A DNA stretch of 64,000 nucleotides. Origin: Botryotinia globosa. Its lineage: Eukaryota; Ascomycota; Leotiomycetes; Helotiales; Sclerotiniaceae. The stretch lies in the NCBI GenBank assembly GCA_014898425.1, contig RCSZ01000015.1, positions 1,674,001-1,738,000 of the forward strand, in the 5' to 3' direction. Position numbers and translations under genes: made by a program. Of this stretch, positions 22,350 through 34,661 are shown piece after piece. The notes under the pieces are model-generated. The model saw only the letters and a list, made by a program, of their open reading frames with translations. It made no database searches and was not told the origin of the DNA. How positions within the stretch are numbered: position 1 is the first letter of the stretch; every line of letters begins with the position of its first letter.

Positions 22350-24350
22350 CAACTTCCATCTCCTATCAATTTCCAAATCGAAAGCTCTCTACCTCCCTTT
22401 AATTTTTCGCCAACACTTGATCCTCTAAGTATCAAAAGAATATCCTCCTTCCCACTCGATTCTTCCTCCCTCCCCCTATCTTAAGAACTTTCAACATATA
22501 TATACCCACTTCCGTTACAATCTTCCAGCTTCTACTCATCCAACTCCTAATACTGTAAGCCCAACTCCCATCATAATCGCTCAATGCTCTATAGCACTCC
22601 TAAGGAGTTCAATAATCCGGTTCAAAATTCGATGGCAAAGATCATCAAACCTCTCAACCAATCAAAACATTCAACCAGTTTGAGATATCCAATTTAATAA
22701 AAATATCAACCCATTTTCAAATTTCAAACTACTTTCAAACATTTAAACCCCCATATTCTTGAATTGCAATCCTGGCTATCAGACACCTGACCCTTACTCA
22801 ACCCCCTAACCGACATCTCCAACTCACCTCAATCCTGTCTCTCTCCTTAAGTCAACCCACCACCCACCACCAACCTACTACTCTATATATCACCATCCCA
22901 CACACCGTAATCGATATTCCCACCTCCACAAAATCTCAAACCCCATACCAACAATTAGTGAATACACAACCTCCCTTCCAAATACATCCACATCTATGTC
23001 CATCTTTTCATCCATCCACATGCACTTCCCTTCCCTCTCCCATTTCCCTGACTTCCGTCTACATCTCCAGAAACACCCACCAAATTCTACATCTTCCCAA
23101 ACCCCTTCTTCCGCATCCATCTCGACTATCCACTTACTCACAATAGCTGAATTAGCAACACGCTCGATGAGTATCCCTTTCCCCATCACTCTCTCTCACC
23201 ATCTCACACTCTCCATATACTTCTCTCGGTCTCCCAATTCTTAGATCCAAGTTCATATCAATCTCTAACGAACCTTCAATCTGGGTTCTCATATCAAGCA
23301 AGCGAGCAAGCAAGTAACTCCTCTCATTACACTTCACCTCCCTTCCCCCTTCTTTCCCGCTCCCTTTGCTGCTTCTCTCCTCCATCCGAGAAGATCAAAT
23401 TCACATTCCCATCCCCATCTCTTTAAATACTCACCTCTATATCTATACTCATAGATTAAATTCGTAGTAGAGCGCTCAAGCCCAAATCCAACCCAAGCTC
23501 CAAACACCACCTCTCTCCCATTCATCCTTACCCTTACTTCCCGCCGCCTCTTCCCCCAAACCACTCAAAACCCTCCCCAAAACCTCCCCCAAACATCTCC
23601 ATCCCCTATCCCGTCCCCTAAACAAAAGCACCCTTTTCATCCCCAACTCACCATCACAATCCCACTCCACACCCTATCTGATTCACCACTCACTACTCAC
23701 CACAGTCCCTCCCCCTGCAAACCTACCCCCAAACCCCCTATCATAAAATCCAAATTCAAATTCCTCCCCATTCTCATCCCCATTCCCATCCCCATCCCTA
23801 TTCCATTCTCAACCATCCCAAAACCACACCCCCAATATCCAAATTCCAAACCCAACCACAACTTCCCCACCACACCATACCATCCTTTTCTTCAACCCCA
23901 CCCAAGCCCATACACCAATCAGTGCCTACCTACCTAGCTAACTACCTAATTAGATAACCATGAATCCATTTTCCATTTTCCATTTTCCATACCTCATACC
24001 TCATATCTCATACCTCCTTCTACCCATGATCCATCATTCACCTCACCTCACCTCACCTCACCCACACACACACCCACACCACCCAAGCAATAAAACTCAA
24101 AACACACGATTCATAATGCTAAATATATAACTATATATATTATCCAATATATGTATATACATGTCCATATACACACACATACACACATACACACAATATA
24201 CATAACAATATCCAGCACAAACACAAATCCGACACAAGCGTCGAGCACCCAGCACCCAATCTAGCACAAACGAACAATTCGTACATACCTACCATATACT
24301 CAAGCTACTCACCCGCTACTGAGATCCTGAGATCCTGCAGGCTGCAGCGA
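22350..24350 (+). other. Strand-asymmetric tract, nearly G-free on the plus strand
   Basis: For about 2 kb the plus strand is made of C, A and T, with long CCC/TCC/ACC runs and very few G, especially 23.4-23.95 kb. CACCT and CA repeats occur near 24.03-24.2 kb. ORFs on either strand here are by-products of this composition. In many filamentous fungi such C/T-rich tracts mark long 5' leaders on the transcribed strand, but no plus-strand ORF follows before lst4 (which is on the other strand). It may be a noncoding transcript or simply low-complexity DNA. Confidence 0.5.
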
Positions 24351-25548
24351 CATGAAAATCCCTCATACTCCACTCAACAAGCACTTATGCACCCAAAACA
24401 CTAAAACTCATTCGCCTCATCCCAAAACCTTAACAATAATTCGTTCAAACGTGTTCATTCTTCACACTTCGTACACCAAAATTTCCATCACATGAACATT
24501 TCGAACCCGCAACGGCGTCAAATCAGATTCCGATATTTATTTCTCCATTAACCTGCCTACCTACTCTAAAGTAAATCCATACCTAGGTAAATCTTCATTC
24601 ATCCATGCCATGTCAAGTCAGTGCATGACAACCAACCATCCATCTCCACTCCACAGCACATGTGCCTCTGAAGAATCCTCTCCACCCAGCCTCTCCAATC
24701 ACCGCATCGACCATGAAGGACCCCTACTTGAAATGTCTCCACCTTCTCCACTCATCCGCCATGGTAGTATTTCGGACGGATAATTCGCTTCATCATCAAA
24801 CATATATGCAAATGCACACGTGCACAGCCCACCACGCCATTGCAGATAGTAGCAAATGCAAATTGTAAGATTCAGAGCAAGTTTTCTCCACCCCACAAAA
24901 GTAAAAATAACCAAAAGATGAGCATCGAAGTATCCAGAACGACCTAAGAGTCATTCTATCCATTCCATAATATTCTTTGCTTCTATTTGTTACATAACTA
25001 TTGCCACGATATCATGCCCATCGTCCATCGTCCATCGTCCATCGTCCGTTCTTCGCATTCGTGCGAAAGTAAATCTCATCTCTCATCATATCCTCCCTCG
25101 ATCATTAAAACTCCTCGATGAAACCAAATCCCTATCATGTCCATCCAGCCATCCTTGTATAACCCATCCGGGTAAAGAAATTCCCAACCCGTTCCAGACC
25201 CCAATGTATAATAACCCACCCAACCATTCTCCTCAAAATGCAAATGGTATAATCGCAGCAATACCTGAAATGCTTGCTCACATGGAAGAATTGTGAGCCA
25301 AAAAAGCAAATGTTGCCATGTCGAGCTTTCGCCCTGTCCAATCGTAGCAAGATTTCTTCCTCCAAACGCCGACGCTAAAATTCTATTAAAAAAGGAGACT
25401 CCATGTTTAATGTTTGGTATTGGTGGTACATTGTCTGTTGGGTATCGTTGAGAACCGTATGATGTTGGCCGTTAATTTAGTTGTGTTGTTGGTACAAACG
25501 TGAAAAAAAAAAATAAAAAAAATGCCATGAATGTCTCCGTCATGGTGA
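24351..25548. other. 3' flank of lst4 and intergenic DNA
   Basis: No further gene seen. The part next to 25549 is presumably the lst4 3' untranslated region and terminator. CATCGTC is repeated several times at about 25018-25046. Confidence 0.4.
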
Positions 25549-28500
25549 TTATTCCACACTCTCCACAGTTCCTAACCAAGTTCTGACTCCTTCCCTCAAG
25601 AAACTTTCTTTCTCTCTGCCCTCTAATCTGTGGCTCCCAACAGTCTCTTCTCGACTCTCTGCTACTTCTTTTACGATTTCTTCTAGAGCACTAAGAACCA
25701 TTTTTTTGCACTCATTTCTTGGAACCTCGAGATTCGTCCTGACCTCAGGTACAGTCTTGGTATCTGAGTTAGATCTTTCTCTTCCAATAACAGGTCTTCT
25801 GCTTGTAGATCTGGATGAACATGCTGATGATTGCTTGGAAGCTTGGCCCGATTGAGCAATAATTCTCTCAACAGCTTCAATCAATGTTTCATCCATGCTG
25901 ACTAATTGGTCTTCGATGAACTGATCTTCGTGATCGTCATACACTTCAAGAGATGGCGTAAGTAGTACGGTAGAGTAAACGTTGCCATATTTTGATTCTA
26001 ATGAAGTGGAGATAGCTGGAGTTGTAGGATCCGCATTCTCCTTGAGCTTCACAAGACGTCTGTAACGGATATGAGTAATTGTGAAATTGGTGGTATCAGC
26101 TACCAATGCGCTAGAGATATCGACCCATCGATCAGCACGACCATCTTCTGCATGGGGTGTCGATGTAATGACAGGTGTGGGCTCTGCTCTCATTGATTCC
26201 TTAATTTCAGCAATGAGATCCGAATGTGAAGGCACTGCTTGTAACGCAAAGTCCGGGTGATAACGTGATAGGTAGCCGCCGACATTTATTGTAGTGTCTG
26301 AATCAGGCCCCGCACGTGAGTAATGTTCAAAACCTTCGAGACCATTTCCTAGACCAGGCGTGGACAGATATCCACTGCTTGATGGCGAGCTGACAGCCGT
26401 CTCAAAAGCCAGATAATCTGGAAGAGGAACATCAATTTCAATCGCACCATCGTCAGCAATTGTAGTTTTGACTGGTGACTCATAAGCACCAGAAGGATCT
26501 GGTATTCGCTCTGGTGCTTGAATCATTTGCTCATTCATTTCATCATCTTGCTGCTCTGATCTTTGCTCGATTGCTCTGGCGGTTTCGGTACTTCCGGATT
26601 CCGAATTCCTCAGCTCGCGCTCATGTTGGACTTTTGACTTTGTTAAAGGAGCTTCAACCTCGGCAGTATCTGATAATTTACCACGAGGTTGTGAAGTGAT
26701 GTCTCTGTAATAAGGATCATTGATTTCGACTTCATCCATTGATGTCGCCGACGTGTTGGTTGTAGACGGCCTTCTTTTCGTACTCCAGAAACCACTGATC
26801 ATGCTGCCCCATCTTGAATTCTGACCTTGTGAATCATTGCTTACGTTGCTGTATTGACCTGAGCTTTCACCTCTCTTCAGAGATCGAAGTAGATCATCAG
26901 CTGCAAGACTACCACTGCTCCCTGGTCTAGGTATAGGACCAGTTCCTCTGACTGGAGCTCTTGTGGAAAAATGTGGAACCGTTGTGATTGGTGTAGCAGT
27001 CCTTGTTGTTGCAGTGCTGCTCTTTCGAGTTCCCCCGTCACTACCGGGAATTGGCAAATTCGCTGTTTTAATTTGGGAAATATCGGATGAAGATCTATCG
27101 CGTTGTTGACCATCATGAACCGTAATTCCAAGGCCACTAGGTTGTTCCGATGGAGGTTTAGAAGGCCGTGAAGGTTGAGCGGATTGAGCGGGAAAGCTCA
27201 CAGATCGTGGGTGGGCGGTCCGTGATGTACTAGAGCGTTTGTTGATCTTGCGGCGAAGTGATTCTTCCCTCAAAATAGGTATGATATAAGATGGAGGAGA
27301 TTGTGAGCATCCACCCAAAGATATTGAAGTGCTTGGCCTATGAGCCCGGGATGTCATTTGTGGACCCGCGGGCAGAAAAGCAGAAAGCAAAAAGATCAAT
27401 CGTCTTGCTGCCATTTTATCGTTGGAAACAATGATGGTTCGCGCGGGAAGAGGTATATCTTCATCTTTGTGAGATCTTTGAATTTGATAGTGTCTTCGAC
27501 GATACCAACTAGGTCCCAATGCTTGTAACCATTCAGTGTGATTACCCAAGAACCCAGTGAGTAGGTTAAAGAAGAAAAATCCCTTATCCTTTCCGCCAGC
27601 CCACCTCTCAGCCAATCTGGCTTCTTCACGCCAAATTCCCCATCGACCTTGACCAGTAATCACCTGAAGACCTTTGATACCACTCACAATCCTTTGGCGT
27701 GAAGCATCAACTTCTTTATGTATTTTGTGAATTTGTACCAGGCAATTTTGACTGAGCTGAACTAATTTGGCGTTCGTCTTGGGTAATTTGAATGGTTTAG
27801 CGCCCTCCACTCTTCTACCAGCGATTGATACACTAGCCGAAGGGGCTCGAGAGTGTGACTCGCGACGAGGTCCAGGGGAACTGATATCGGCTTGTCGAAG
27901 AAGGCATACCAAAGATTCAGTTGCAACTGCTTGGAGATGAGTGAGAGTGCGAGTGATGATGTCCCAGTGTTGAGTAACCATGTCAATTCGATCATCCACA
28001 TCACTGTGAATTGAAGATTCCAAAGAGTCGATGCCATAACCAGAGCCAAGCATAGTCCAACCTGCACGTTTGGTGGAACTGAAAGATGATGGAAATGAAT
28101 CCTGTTCATTGTAGGAACTTGATGCGCGAAAGCTAGCTCGAGAGTTTGGTACTGAAGGTGCACGAGGTGGTGAAGCTGGTAAATGGACTATCAATCCGAC
28201 CGCATACATGGGAGTTCGTTTTTGTTTTGGTTGAGGCTTCTTTTCAGGAGTGCCAGCAACACTAACTTTTGGAAATGGATATCCATCCTTGTCTGGTCCT
28301 GCAATTGGCGTTTGAACTTCGACATCATCATTTGGCAGAGGTACTGGAAACATGCGCGTAATGAGAACCTTTTTTCGATCTTGTCCCCTTGAAGATGCAG
28401 TTGTTGAAAACCCCGCTGGAGCAGGGCCTACGACATTTTCCAAGGTGAAAGATTGTGCCAATTTACTACCTCGCATACTTGATCTTCCAAAAGAGCCGTC

Positions 28501-29196
28501 TGCAGCATAAGAACTAGGTCCTACAAAGGATCTTGACTCCGATGGCAAGATGTGAACCTTTGTACCAGTCCCTTTGTATGCCAAAACTTCGGAATTTCCA
28601 AATATGCAATTTGAGATAGTTGTAACCTCCTCTTTGTATTCCCTCAGCGAACGCTGGCCTTCAGTTTCTGTATAACTTAAGTGTGATTTATGTGTTGATC
28701 TCCGATCGAATGCGCCGCCAAAACCTCTGGCAGTTGTAGTTTCCTGTTGTATAACGACCGGTCTTGAATTTTGTCCTACAGATGTCTTTCGTGGTGGAGG
28801 GACTGATCGCCGGTTCTCGGACCTTGTAGAGAATGCTGGGCCATTTGAATTTTGTCTTTCAAGAGATGGAGAAGTTGGCGGAAGCGTGTGACTGTCGTAT
28901 AATACGTATGGAGTTCCAGAAGTCGATGTAGCTTCCTGCATGATAATTACTCGCACATCGCGCATTTCTAAATCGATTTCTCCATTGACGTCAAAAGAAT
29001 GCGCATTTGCAGGCGCAAGTACGGTGCCCGATGAGAATGGGAAGAGTTGATCTTTGTGACACAAAGCTTCGGCATCTGGGAAGAGTAAATTGTAGGTAAA
29101 ATGATCCTCCAAATTTGAATCCAGAGGATTGGAAGATCTCGAAGTGGTTGGTCCGGCAGATGGTGTACTAGAGAACAATTTCCCTAGTAAAGACAT
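25549..29196 (-). CDS. lst4: Lst4/FNIP-type folliculin-interacting protein
   Basis: A single uninterrupted frame of 1215 residues from ATG at 29196. The N-terminal region (about residues 32-345) carries the folliculin-interacting-protein longin pattern: FTYNLLFPDAEALCHKDQ, YVLYDSHTL, ISNCIFGNSEVLAYKGTGTK with VHILPS, and YAVGLIVHLP. A middle block has GRWGIWREEARLAERWAGGK and RTIIVSNDKMAARRLIFLLS, typical of the fungal members. Ser/Thr-rich, probably disordered linkers separate the blocks, and the C-terminal third contains short conserved strands. In yeast and animals the Lst4-Lst7 (FNIP-folliculin) pair is a GTPase-activating complex for Rag GTPases at the vacuole or lysosome and couples amino-acid supply to TORC1. 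That role is inferred here by family. No intron and no lesion. The upstream 1 kb is C/T-rich on the coding strand, like a long leader. Confidence 0.85.
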   Translation of the reverse strand: MSLLGKLFSSTPSAGPTTSRSSNPLDSNLEDHFTYNLLFPDAEALCHKDQLFPFSSGTVLAPANAHSFDVNGEIDLEMRDVRVIIMQEATSTSGTPYVLYDSHTLPPTSPSLERQNSNGPAFSTRSENRRSVPPPRKTSVGQNSRPVVIQQETTTARGFGGAFDRRSTHKSHLSYTETEGQRSLREYKEEVTTISNCIFGNSEVLAYKGTGTKVHILPSESRSFVGPSSYAADGSFGRSSMRGSKLAQSFTLENVVGPAPAGFSTTASSRGQDRKKVLITRMFPVPLPNDDVEVQTPIAGPDKDGYPFPKVSVAGTPEKKPQPKQKRTPMYAVGLIVHLPASPPRAPSVPNSRASFRASSSYNEQDSFPSSFSSTKRAGWTMLGSGYGIDSLESSIHSDVDDRIDMVTQHWDIITRTLTHLQAVATESLVCLLRQADISSPGPRRESHSRAPSASVSIAGRRVEGAKPFKLPKTNAKLVQLSQNCLVQIHKIHKEVDASRQRIVSGIKGLQVITGQGRWGIWREEARLAERWAGGKDKGFFFFNLLTGFLGNHTEWLQALGPSWYRRRHYQIQRSHKDEDIPLPARTIIVSNDKMAARRLIFLLSAFLPAGPQMTSRAHRPSTSISLGGCSQSPPSYIIPILREESLRRKINKRSSTSRTAHPRSVSFPAQSAQPSRPSKPPSEQPSGLGITVHDGQQRDRSSSDISQIKTANLPIPGSDGGTRKSSTATTRTATPITTVPHFSTRAPVRGTGPIPRPGSSGSLAADDLLRSLKRGESSGQYSNVSNDSQGQNSRWGSMISGFWSTKRRPSTTNTSATSMDEVEINDPYYRDITSQPRGKLSDTAEVEAPLTKSKVQHERELRNSESGSTETARAIEQRSEQQDDEMNEQMIQAPERIPDPSGAYESPVKTTIADDGAIEIDVPLPDYLAFETAVSSPSSSGYLSTPGLGNGLEGFEHYSRAGPDSDTTINVGGYLSRYHPDFALQAVPSHSDLIAEIKESMRAEPTPVITSTPHAEDGRADRWVDISSALVADTTNFTITHIRYRRLVKLKENADPTTPAISTSLESKYGNVYSTVLLTPSLEVYDDHEDQFIEDQLVSMDETLIEAVERIIAQSGQASKQSSACSSRSTSRRPVIGRERSNSDTKTVPEVRTNLEVPRNECKKMVLSALEEIVKEVAESREETVGSHRLEGREKESFLREGVRTWLGTVESVE

Positions 29197-30009
29197 CGTG
29201 GAAGGTACTCGAGTGTATTTAAATGGTTAGGTTGTGTATGTATCTTTTTGAATTCTGTCGACTTTTGGGGGTTGAGAGAGTTGAGTTTAGCAGAAGGCAT
29301 GACGATACTGCTGCTTCGGAATGGCCATTGTCGCGACGGAAAAGAAAATGACTTGGGGTATTGTGTTGAATTGTATGATGGTTGAGGTATTATTAATTCC
29401 GTAAAGGTGACGCGAAATGAAGACGAATTAGAATGAGAATCTTGAGCCGAGTAAGGAGTAACAAGATGGTGAATGCGTAGAAATGATTGTGGTCGTGGTC
29501 GCGGTCGTGGTCGTATCTTTTGGTGGTCGATGATGTAACCTGTGATGGGAATGAGAATGTGAGTGAGAAGTGAATCGATATCGTGTGTGTGTCGTGTAAT
29601 AAGTGTGTAGTTTGATGAGTAATGTGTTGAAATTCACACCAAAATTTAAATTAAAGAATCTTTAATGATTTCTCTAGATTTCTCAAATCAATTCTTCATC
29701 ATTTTAGCCATTTGATGCCCCCAAATGATTATAATGATATAAGAAAGGAATTTGGAGTAGCGGTAGGTAGGTTGGTGGGTAGAGAGTATCTAGATAGGGA
29801 CTAGGTAGGTAGGTACTAGGTAGGTAGGCACTAGGTATGATGGAATACCTGCCTAGGCTCAATACTCAGATACAACAAAAAAATGAAGATATACAGAATA
29901 GAAGAAGTATATGTAAGTGTATGGGGGGGGAAGACCGAAAGATGTTGGAAGTCTTCCGGTTAAAGGGTTTGATGAATCCAAATCCGATTCAGATTTTGAT
30001 TTTGATTCA

Positions 30010-30053
30010 GATGGATGGATGGATGGATGGATGGATGGATGGATGGATGGATG
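30010..30053. repeat. Microsatellite (GATG)11
   Basis: Eleven uninterrupted tetranucleotide units. Confidence 0.95.
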
Positions 30054-30290
30054 TCTGAGAGATGATTCCCGTTTTTGTTAACGTGAGTAGATGTGGTATA
30101 TGGGTATGGGGTGATTCTCGGTCTATGGGTCTACTCTGTATGGGTCTATGGGTCTATGGATATGGGTGATATATGTATGGGTCGGTTTAAGGAAGGGTGG
30201 TCGGTGGTATCATGTATGTATGGTATGGTGGTGTGGTGGATCTCTCTATGAATCTTGCCTTTTCGGGAATTGTTCTCTTTTGAGTACTAA

Positions 30291-30325
30291 GTAGGTAGGT
30301 AGGTAGGTAGGTAGGTAGGTAGGTA
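30291..30325. repeat. Microsatellite (GTAG)n, about 9 units
   Basis: Uninterrupted GTAG/GGTA repeat. A GGAAGGA-type purine tract follows at about 30357-30405. Confidence 0.9.
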
Positions 30326-30629
30326 TTGATGAGAAAGCCAAACCATCAAGGATTCTAGGAAGGAGGAAGGAGAAAGGAGGAAGGAGGAAGGAGGAAGGAG
30401 AAAGGTAGATACTTCGTAGATTCTTTGTAAGGCTTGCTACTTCCTAGTACGTACTCGTACATAAGCAGCTTAGCAGACATACTTTAGTTCTACCAGCTAC
30501 CGAGCGAGCTAGCACGCCTAGGTAGTATCTTGGTAGTTTTAACCTTTCATCTTATTATTTAGCCTCCAGTTCGATGATCTATCTTGAACTTGGACTAGAC
30601 GCTCTGGTATAAATTATATTCAACTATAT

Positions 30630-33600
30630 TTGTTGATCACCGGGTATATATATATATATACATATATATATCTTTTCATTGCATTTGACCGACTACTCAG
30701 GATACCATTCAAACAGCTACTCCCTCACTTACTCACTCATCGTATATCCTCTCAGCATGCCTTCCATCTACCTCGATATCAATCAGGATTTTCTGGAATA
30801 AGCGGTCAAGCAATATAAACCCAGAAGGAAGTCAAACAATCAAGATTTATTACTCTCATACTACACACAAGATAGAGAGGGGGGAACAACAACTGGCCTC
30901 CCCATCGATTAGACTCATCAGTTCACATATCCCAGGTTTTTCCTTGATCATACTTCAAATTCAGATCCATTTAAAGAAACCGACCATCCTCTTTTCTAAT
31001 CTCTAGTTCCTTAGTTCCCTCACCTTGCCTCGCCTTATAGGCTTGTACCGTAGTACGTGCTTGTGCTTGTGCACACTGACTGCACCTGCTTCCATTTTAC
31101 TTGGCAACGCGTTCTAACATTCTCATAAGCTTGTGGATTAGGTCTTCGGCAAGTGATGTCCTCATAATTTCTCATCCATGCCAGGTTCAATGAATATATA
31201 TCTATGATCATTGGTTGCTAGGCAAATTCCAATATTCAAAGTGCATACATATCTGTGCTTGATGGTCATACAAATAAATCTTTCATGTATGATGGATGTA
31301 TCGGGTTATGAATAGAATTTTCTGCCTCGCTTGCCTCTCTCCTCCATTCCTTTGCTTCCATTCACAAATCACAATAGGGAAATTGCTCGTTCTCCCCCTC
31401 GTCCAAATTAATCAAAAAAAGTCGATACGAAAATGAGCAAGGAAGGCAACTCCGATAAAAACTAGAGGAGAACAGATAGATACCAAGAGTAAGTTGCTGG
31501 CTTCTTCAAAGCTCATACACTACGACATCCGAATGAATGTGCAAGTCCATCAACACCACTTAAAACGATCTAGAATCTAAAATCAAAAACACCCTTTCAA
31601 AGATCGAGCCGGGCCGCGAGGAAAGAGAAATTGAATGAATTGAATGAATTGAAACGGCAACATGGGTACAGTCTCAGAGTCAGAGCACAGAAACGCACGC
31701 ATACTCCGTACATAATGTGGAGAGTTTTTCTCCCCGAGCACCATCAACAATTAGTTAGGTAAATATGGAGTATTATTTGCTAACACTTTCACAGATTGAT
31801 GGAGCTGTCTTTCCTCAAAGAGCCAAGGACGCAAAGGGGGAGGGAACCAGTGAGAATCGTTATATTATACCTAGGGAATCTTGTAATCTTACAATCGGTA
31901 CGAGATGGGTTACAGAAATGTATTAGAACGCGTTACCATGACGGAGTCCTCGAATGGCTTACCTCAAATGACTTGCGTATACGCCAAGGAGGTCATCAAT
32001 TCCCCTTCGTCAGTCAGCCTTTGCCTTCTTCTCTCGGCCCTTTCATGATTTGTCCAGCCTCAGCTAGTATGGATGGATGATGTTGTCAGAAATACCTGAG
32101 TACTTTTGAAGTTTTGAAGTTTTGATGCTTCACTACCGGCCGCCGACCAACCGAAGGATCTCGGAGTCCAACTAGAGTAGGAATGAGGATACAGTCCGGT
32201 GGGTTCAAAGTTCAAATATAGTAGGAATGGTATTGGTTCTTGGTTCTTGGTGTTCTCGGACCATTTGTATGGGTAATTAATCAATCTTATCGAATCGAAA
32301 TCTCTATCGATAATGTCATGATATCTTGACACCTTTAGTTATATCTGCCATCTGCCATCTGCCATCTGCCATCTGCCTGCCACCTGCTAGATTCCGCAAA
32401 AATCGACCTCCAGATCATCAATCACATATCATACCTAGTACTAGTTGGTACTTTAGACGATATTCCGACTCACATCTTCTGATATCCGGGGAAGACAAAC
32501 TACATGCATATTTAGAGGTGCTACTAACCTTTGTATTCACACTACAAAGCACACTAGACAAGAATTATTATTCTTATTATTATCTTATTCCATTCAAACA
32601 TCCCTCAAGAATGACAAACCACACATCGCAGATATCCAAGAATACAAATAGGCATCAATAAAACTCAAATTCCCTCTCCCCCTCTTCTTTCACTCCATCT
32701 CTCGGATTCTCTCCATTCATGATCCAAGTCATCAAGTCATCAGGTAGATACTGCAGCAAAACACAGTACATCACACCACACCACACACTTCAACACCCTC
32801 ATCCATCCATTCCCTCTCCTGCTGTACAACAAACCCCCAACAAGTCCCAATCGAGACACGAATCCCCCCTCTCTCTTTCCACCCCAACTTTCCACATACT
32901 TACTGGGAGTTGAGGTGGTGTTTCCTCCCACTTCTTATTTGCATGGTTATGGTATGCTTTGGTATAGGGACATGGAGAGGGAAATATTTATAACCTTAGG
33001 TATCTAGTAGAATTCATAATACGAGTGTTAGGTACTTGTAATATATGTATTCCCTATGCGTACCTATGTATGTATATATCGTATTATACCTCATATTCAT
33101 ATACCCACTCTACAGAATATCAAATTGTAAATACAAATATAAAAATCAAATTCAATATAAATCACCTCCGCTTATATGATACACTTATAACGCATAACAC
33201 ATAATACCTATATAATATATAATATACATATAACACACGCCCACGCCCACAAACAACGCCTCTTCCGGTATTTTTTCTTCAGCAAAACGGCTGAGTGGAT
33301 GGATCATGGATGCGTGGTCTTGTATCATGTGTCTCGTGCGTATGTGCGTGTCTATCGTCTTTGTTTTTTTTTGCTTTTTGCTTTTTGCGTCTTGCTTTTT
33401 GCGTCTTACTTCGACGTTGCAAGTTACGGGGAGGAGTGTTCAGCTTCTTTTTTTAGAATTAAAAAAATACAGGAGATGCTTTGAGAGAGGACTGAGGAGG
33501 TGGTTAATGTGGGAGTTGTGGTTATTGATATTCTATTCTGTATACTGGACGAGGTTGTGGGATGGATGGAGAAGAAGCTAGTTTGAATAGGTATATCATG
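30630..33600. other. Gene-free stretch with low-complexity sequence
   Basis: It contains TA dinucleotides near 30643-30671 and C/A-rich tracts at about 32.6-32.9 kb. ORFs up to 111 codons are composition artefacts without recognisable similarity. Confidence 0.4.
32343..32377. repeat. Tandem repeat ATCTGCC x 5
   Basis: Five perfect 7-base units. Confidence 0.95.
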
Positions 33601-34165
33601 TATCATTAGAATAACATTAGAATCTTTAGAGGTATGATTGGTTTAATAGTAATTATATATAGAGAAAAAATTATTCTTTTTGATAATATATATATAGAAA
33701 GGAATTTCGATTTTAACATTTTTGATTTTCAAAAATTTTAATAAATTAATTTGATGGATTTAATACTTTAGGTTTTTTAGGGGTTTGTTTTACTTTTTAA
33801 TATGATTAAAAAAAAATCAATCAATTTTAATCAATTTGATGAATCGAATTTAGTTTTGATTCGGAATTCATTAAAAATTGGTTTGATTGGAATATTTATA
33901 ATCTTTAATTAATGATATAAAAATTTAAAAAATTATTAAATTAATTAATCGAATTATTTTAAATACTTTGATTATACTAGTAATATTAATTACTTTATTA
34001 TTTGTGGATTATATATGATTAAATTAGGGTTAGATTAATTAATAATAATAAAGATTATTAAGAATTAAAAATTAGATATTAAAAGAATAGAATTGATAAT
34101 GATAATAATAATAAAGATTTAATTTATAAGTATTTATAATGAATGATTATAATGAGTATATAAAA
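33601..34165. repeat. AT-rich island adjoining TIR element E
   Basis: About 560 bases, mostly A and T, with no ORF. I could not pair its ends with each other. It may be an older, more decayed element than E. Confidence 0.4.
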
Positions 34166-34661
34166 GTTGAAGCTATCGCTCACTATATATATAACGCTCT
34201 TTCAACTAAAATATAGGATTATTTAATTTTTTATATTCTAATTTATTTATTATAGTAAAAAATAAAATTATAATTTTCTTAAAGATATTATATAATTAAT
34301 CAAATTTTATAAGAAAAAATCTTTTTTTAAATAGAATTTATAGGTATTAAAGTTGAAAATTCTAAATCTTTATAAAAATTTATTTATTTTATATAGGAAA
34401 ATATTATACATTAGAATTTCTATAAAAAAATTCCATTTCAATATTATATAGTTATTTAATAAAAATAATGAAAAAAAAAATCGAATGTGAATTATTCATA
34501 TTTCAATTATAATTATTTATTATTTATTTTATTTTGTTTGAAAAAAAAAATATAAAGATTTGAATAAAATATTTAATATATTAATTTATAAAAAAAACCC
34601 TGATTTTTGTAGAGATTTTATTATATTTGTTATAGGGATATAGTAAACAATAGCTTCAATT
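34166..34661. mobile_element. TIR element E: about 495-bp AT-rich element
   Basis: The left end reads TTGAAGCTATCGCTCACTAT from 34167; the reverse complement of the right end reads TTGAAGCTATTGTTTACTAT ending at 34659. The three differences are all C/T, and similarity continues (ATAACG/ATAACA) after a 2-base gap. The interior is AT-rich without ORFs. It is probably a RIP-mutated non-autonomous DNA element. Confidence 0.65.

Larger units (their letters stand above)
29197..30629. other. Upstream region of lst4, repeat-rich
   Basis: This is probably the promoter and leader of lst4. The plus strand is G-rich (so the lst4 strand is C-rich), with microsatellites at 30010-30053 and 30291-30405. No gene. 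Confidence 0.45.

Noticed and set aside
22890..23670. Several overlapping minus-strand frames rich in Gly, Glu, Arg and Trp
   Set aside because: They arise from the purine-rich strand of a low-complexity tract; opposite-strand frames are open as well.
24490..24530. Possible minus-strand tRNA T-loop (GGGTTCGAA)
   Set aside because: The flanking bases do not form a T stem or an acceptor stem, and no anticodon arm is found upstream.
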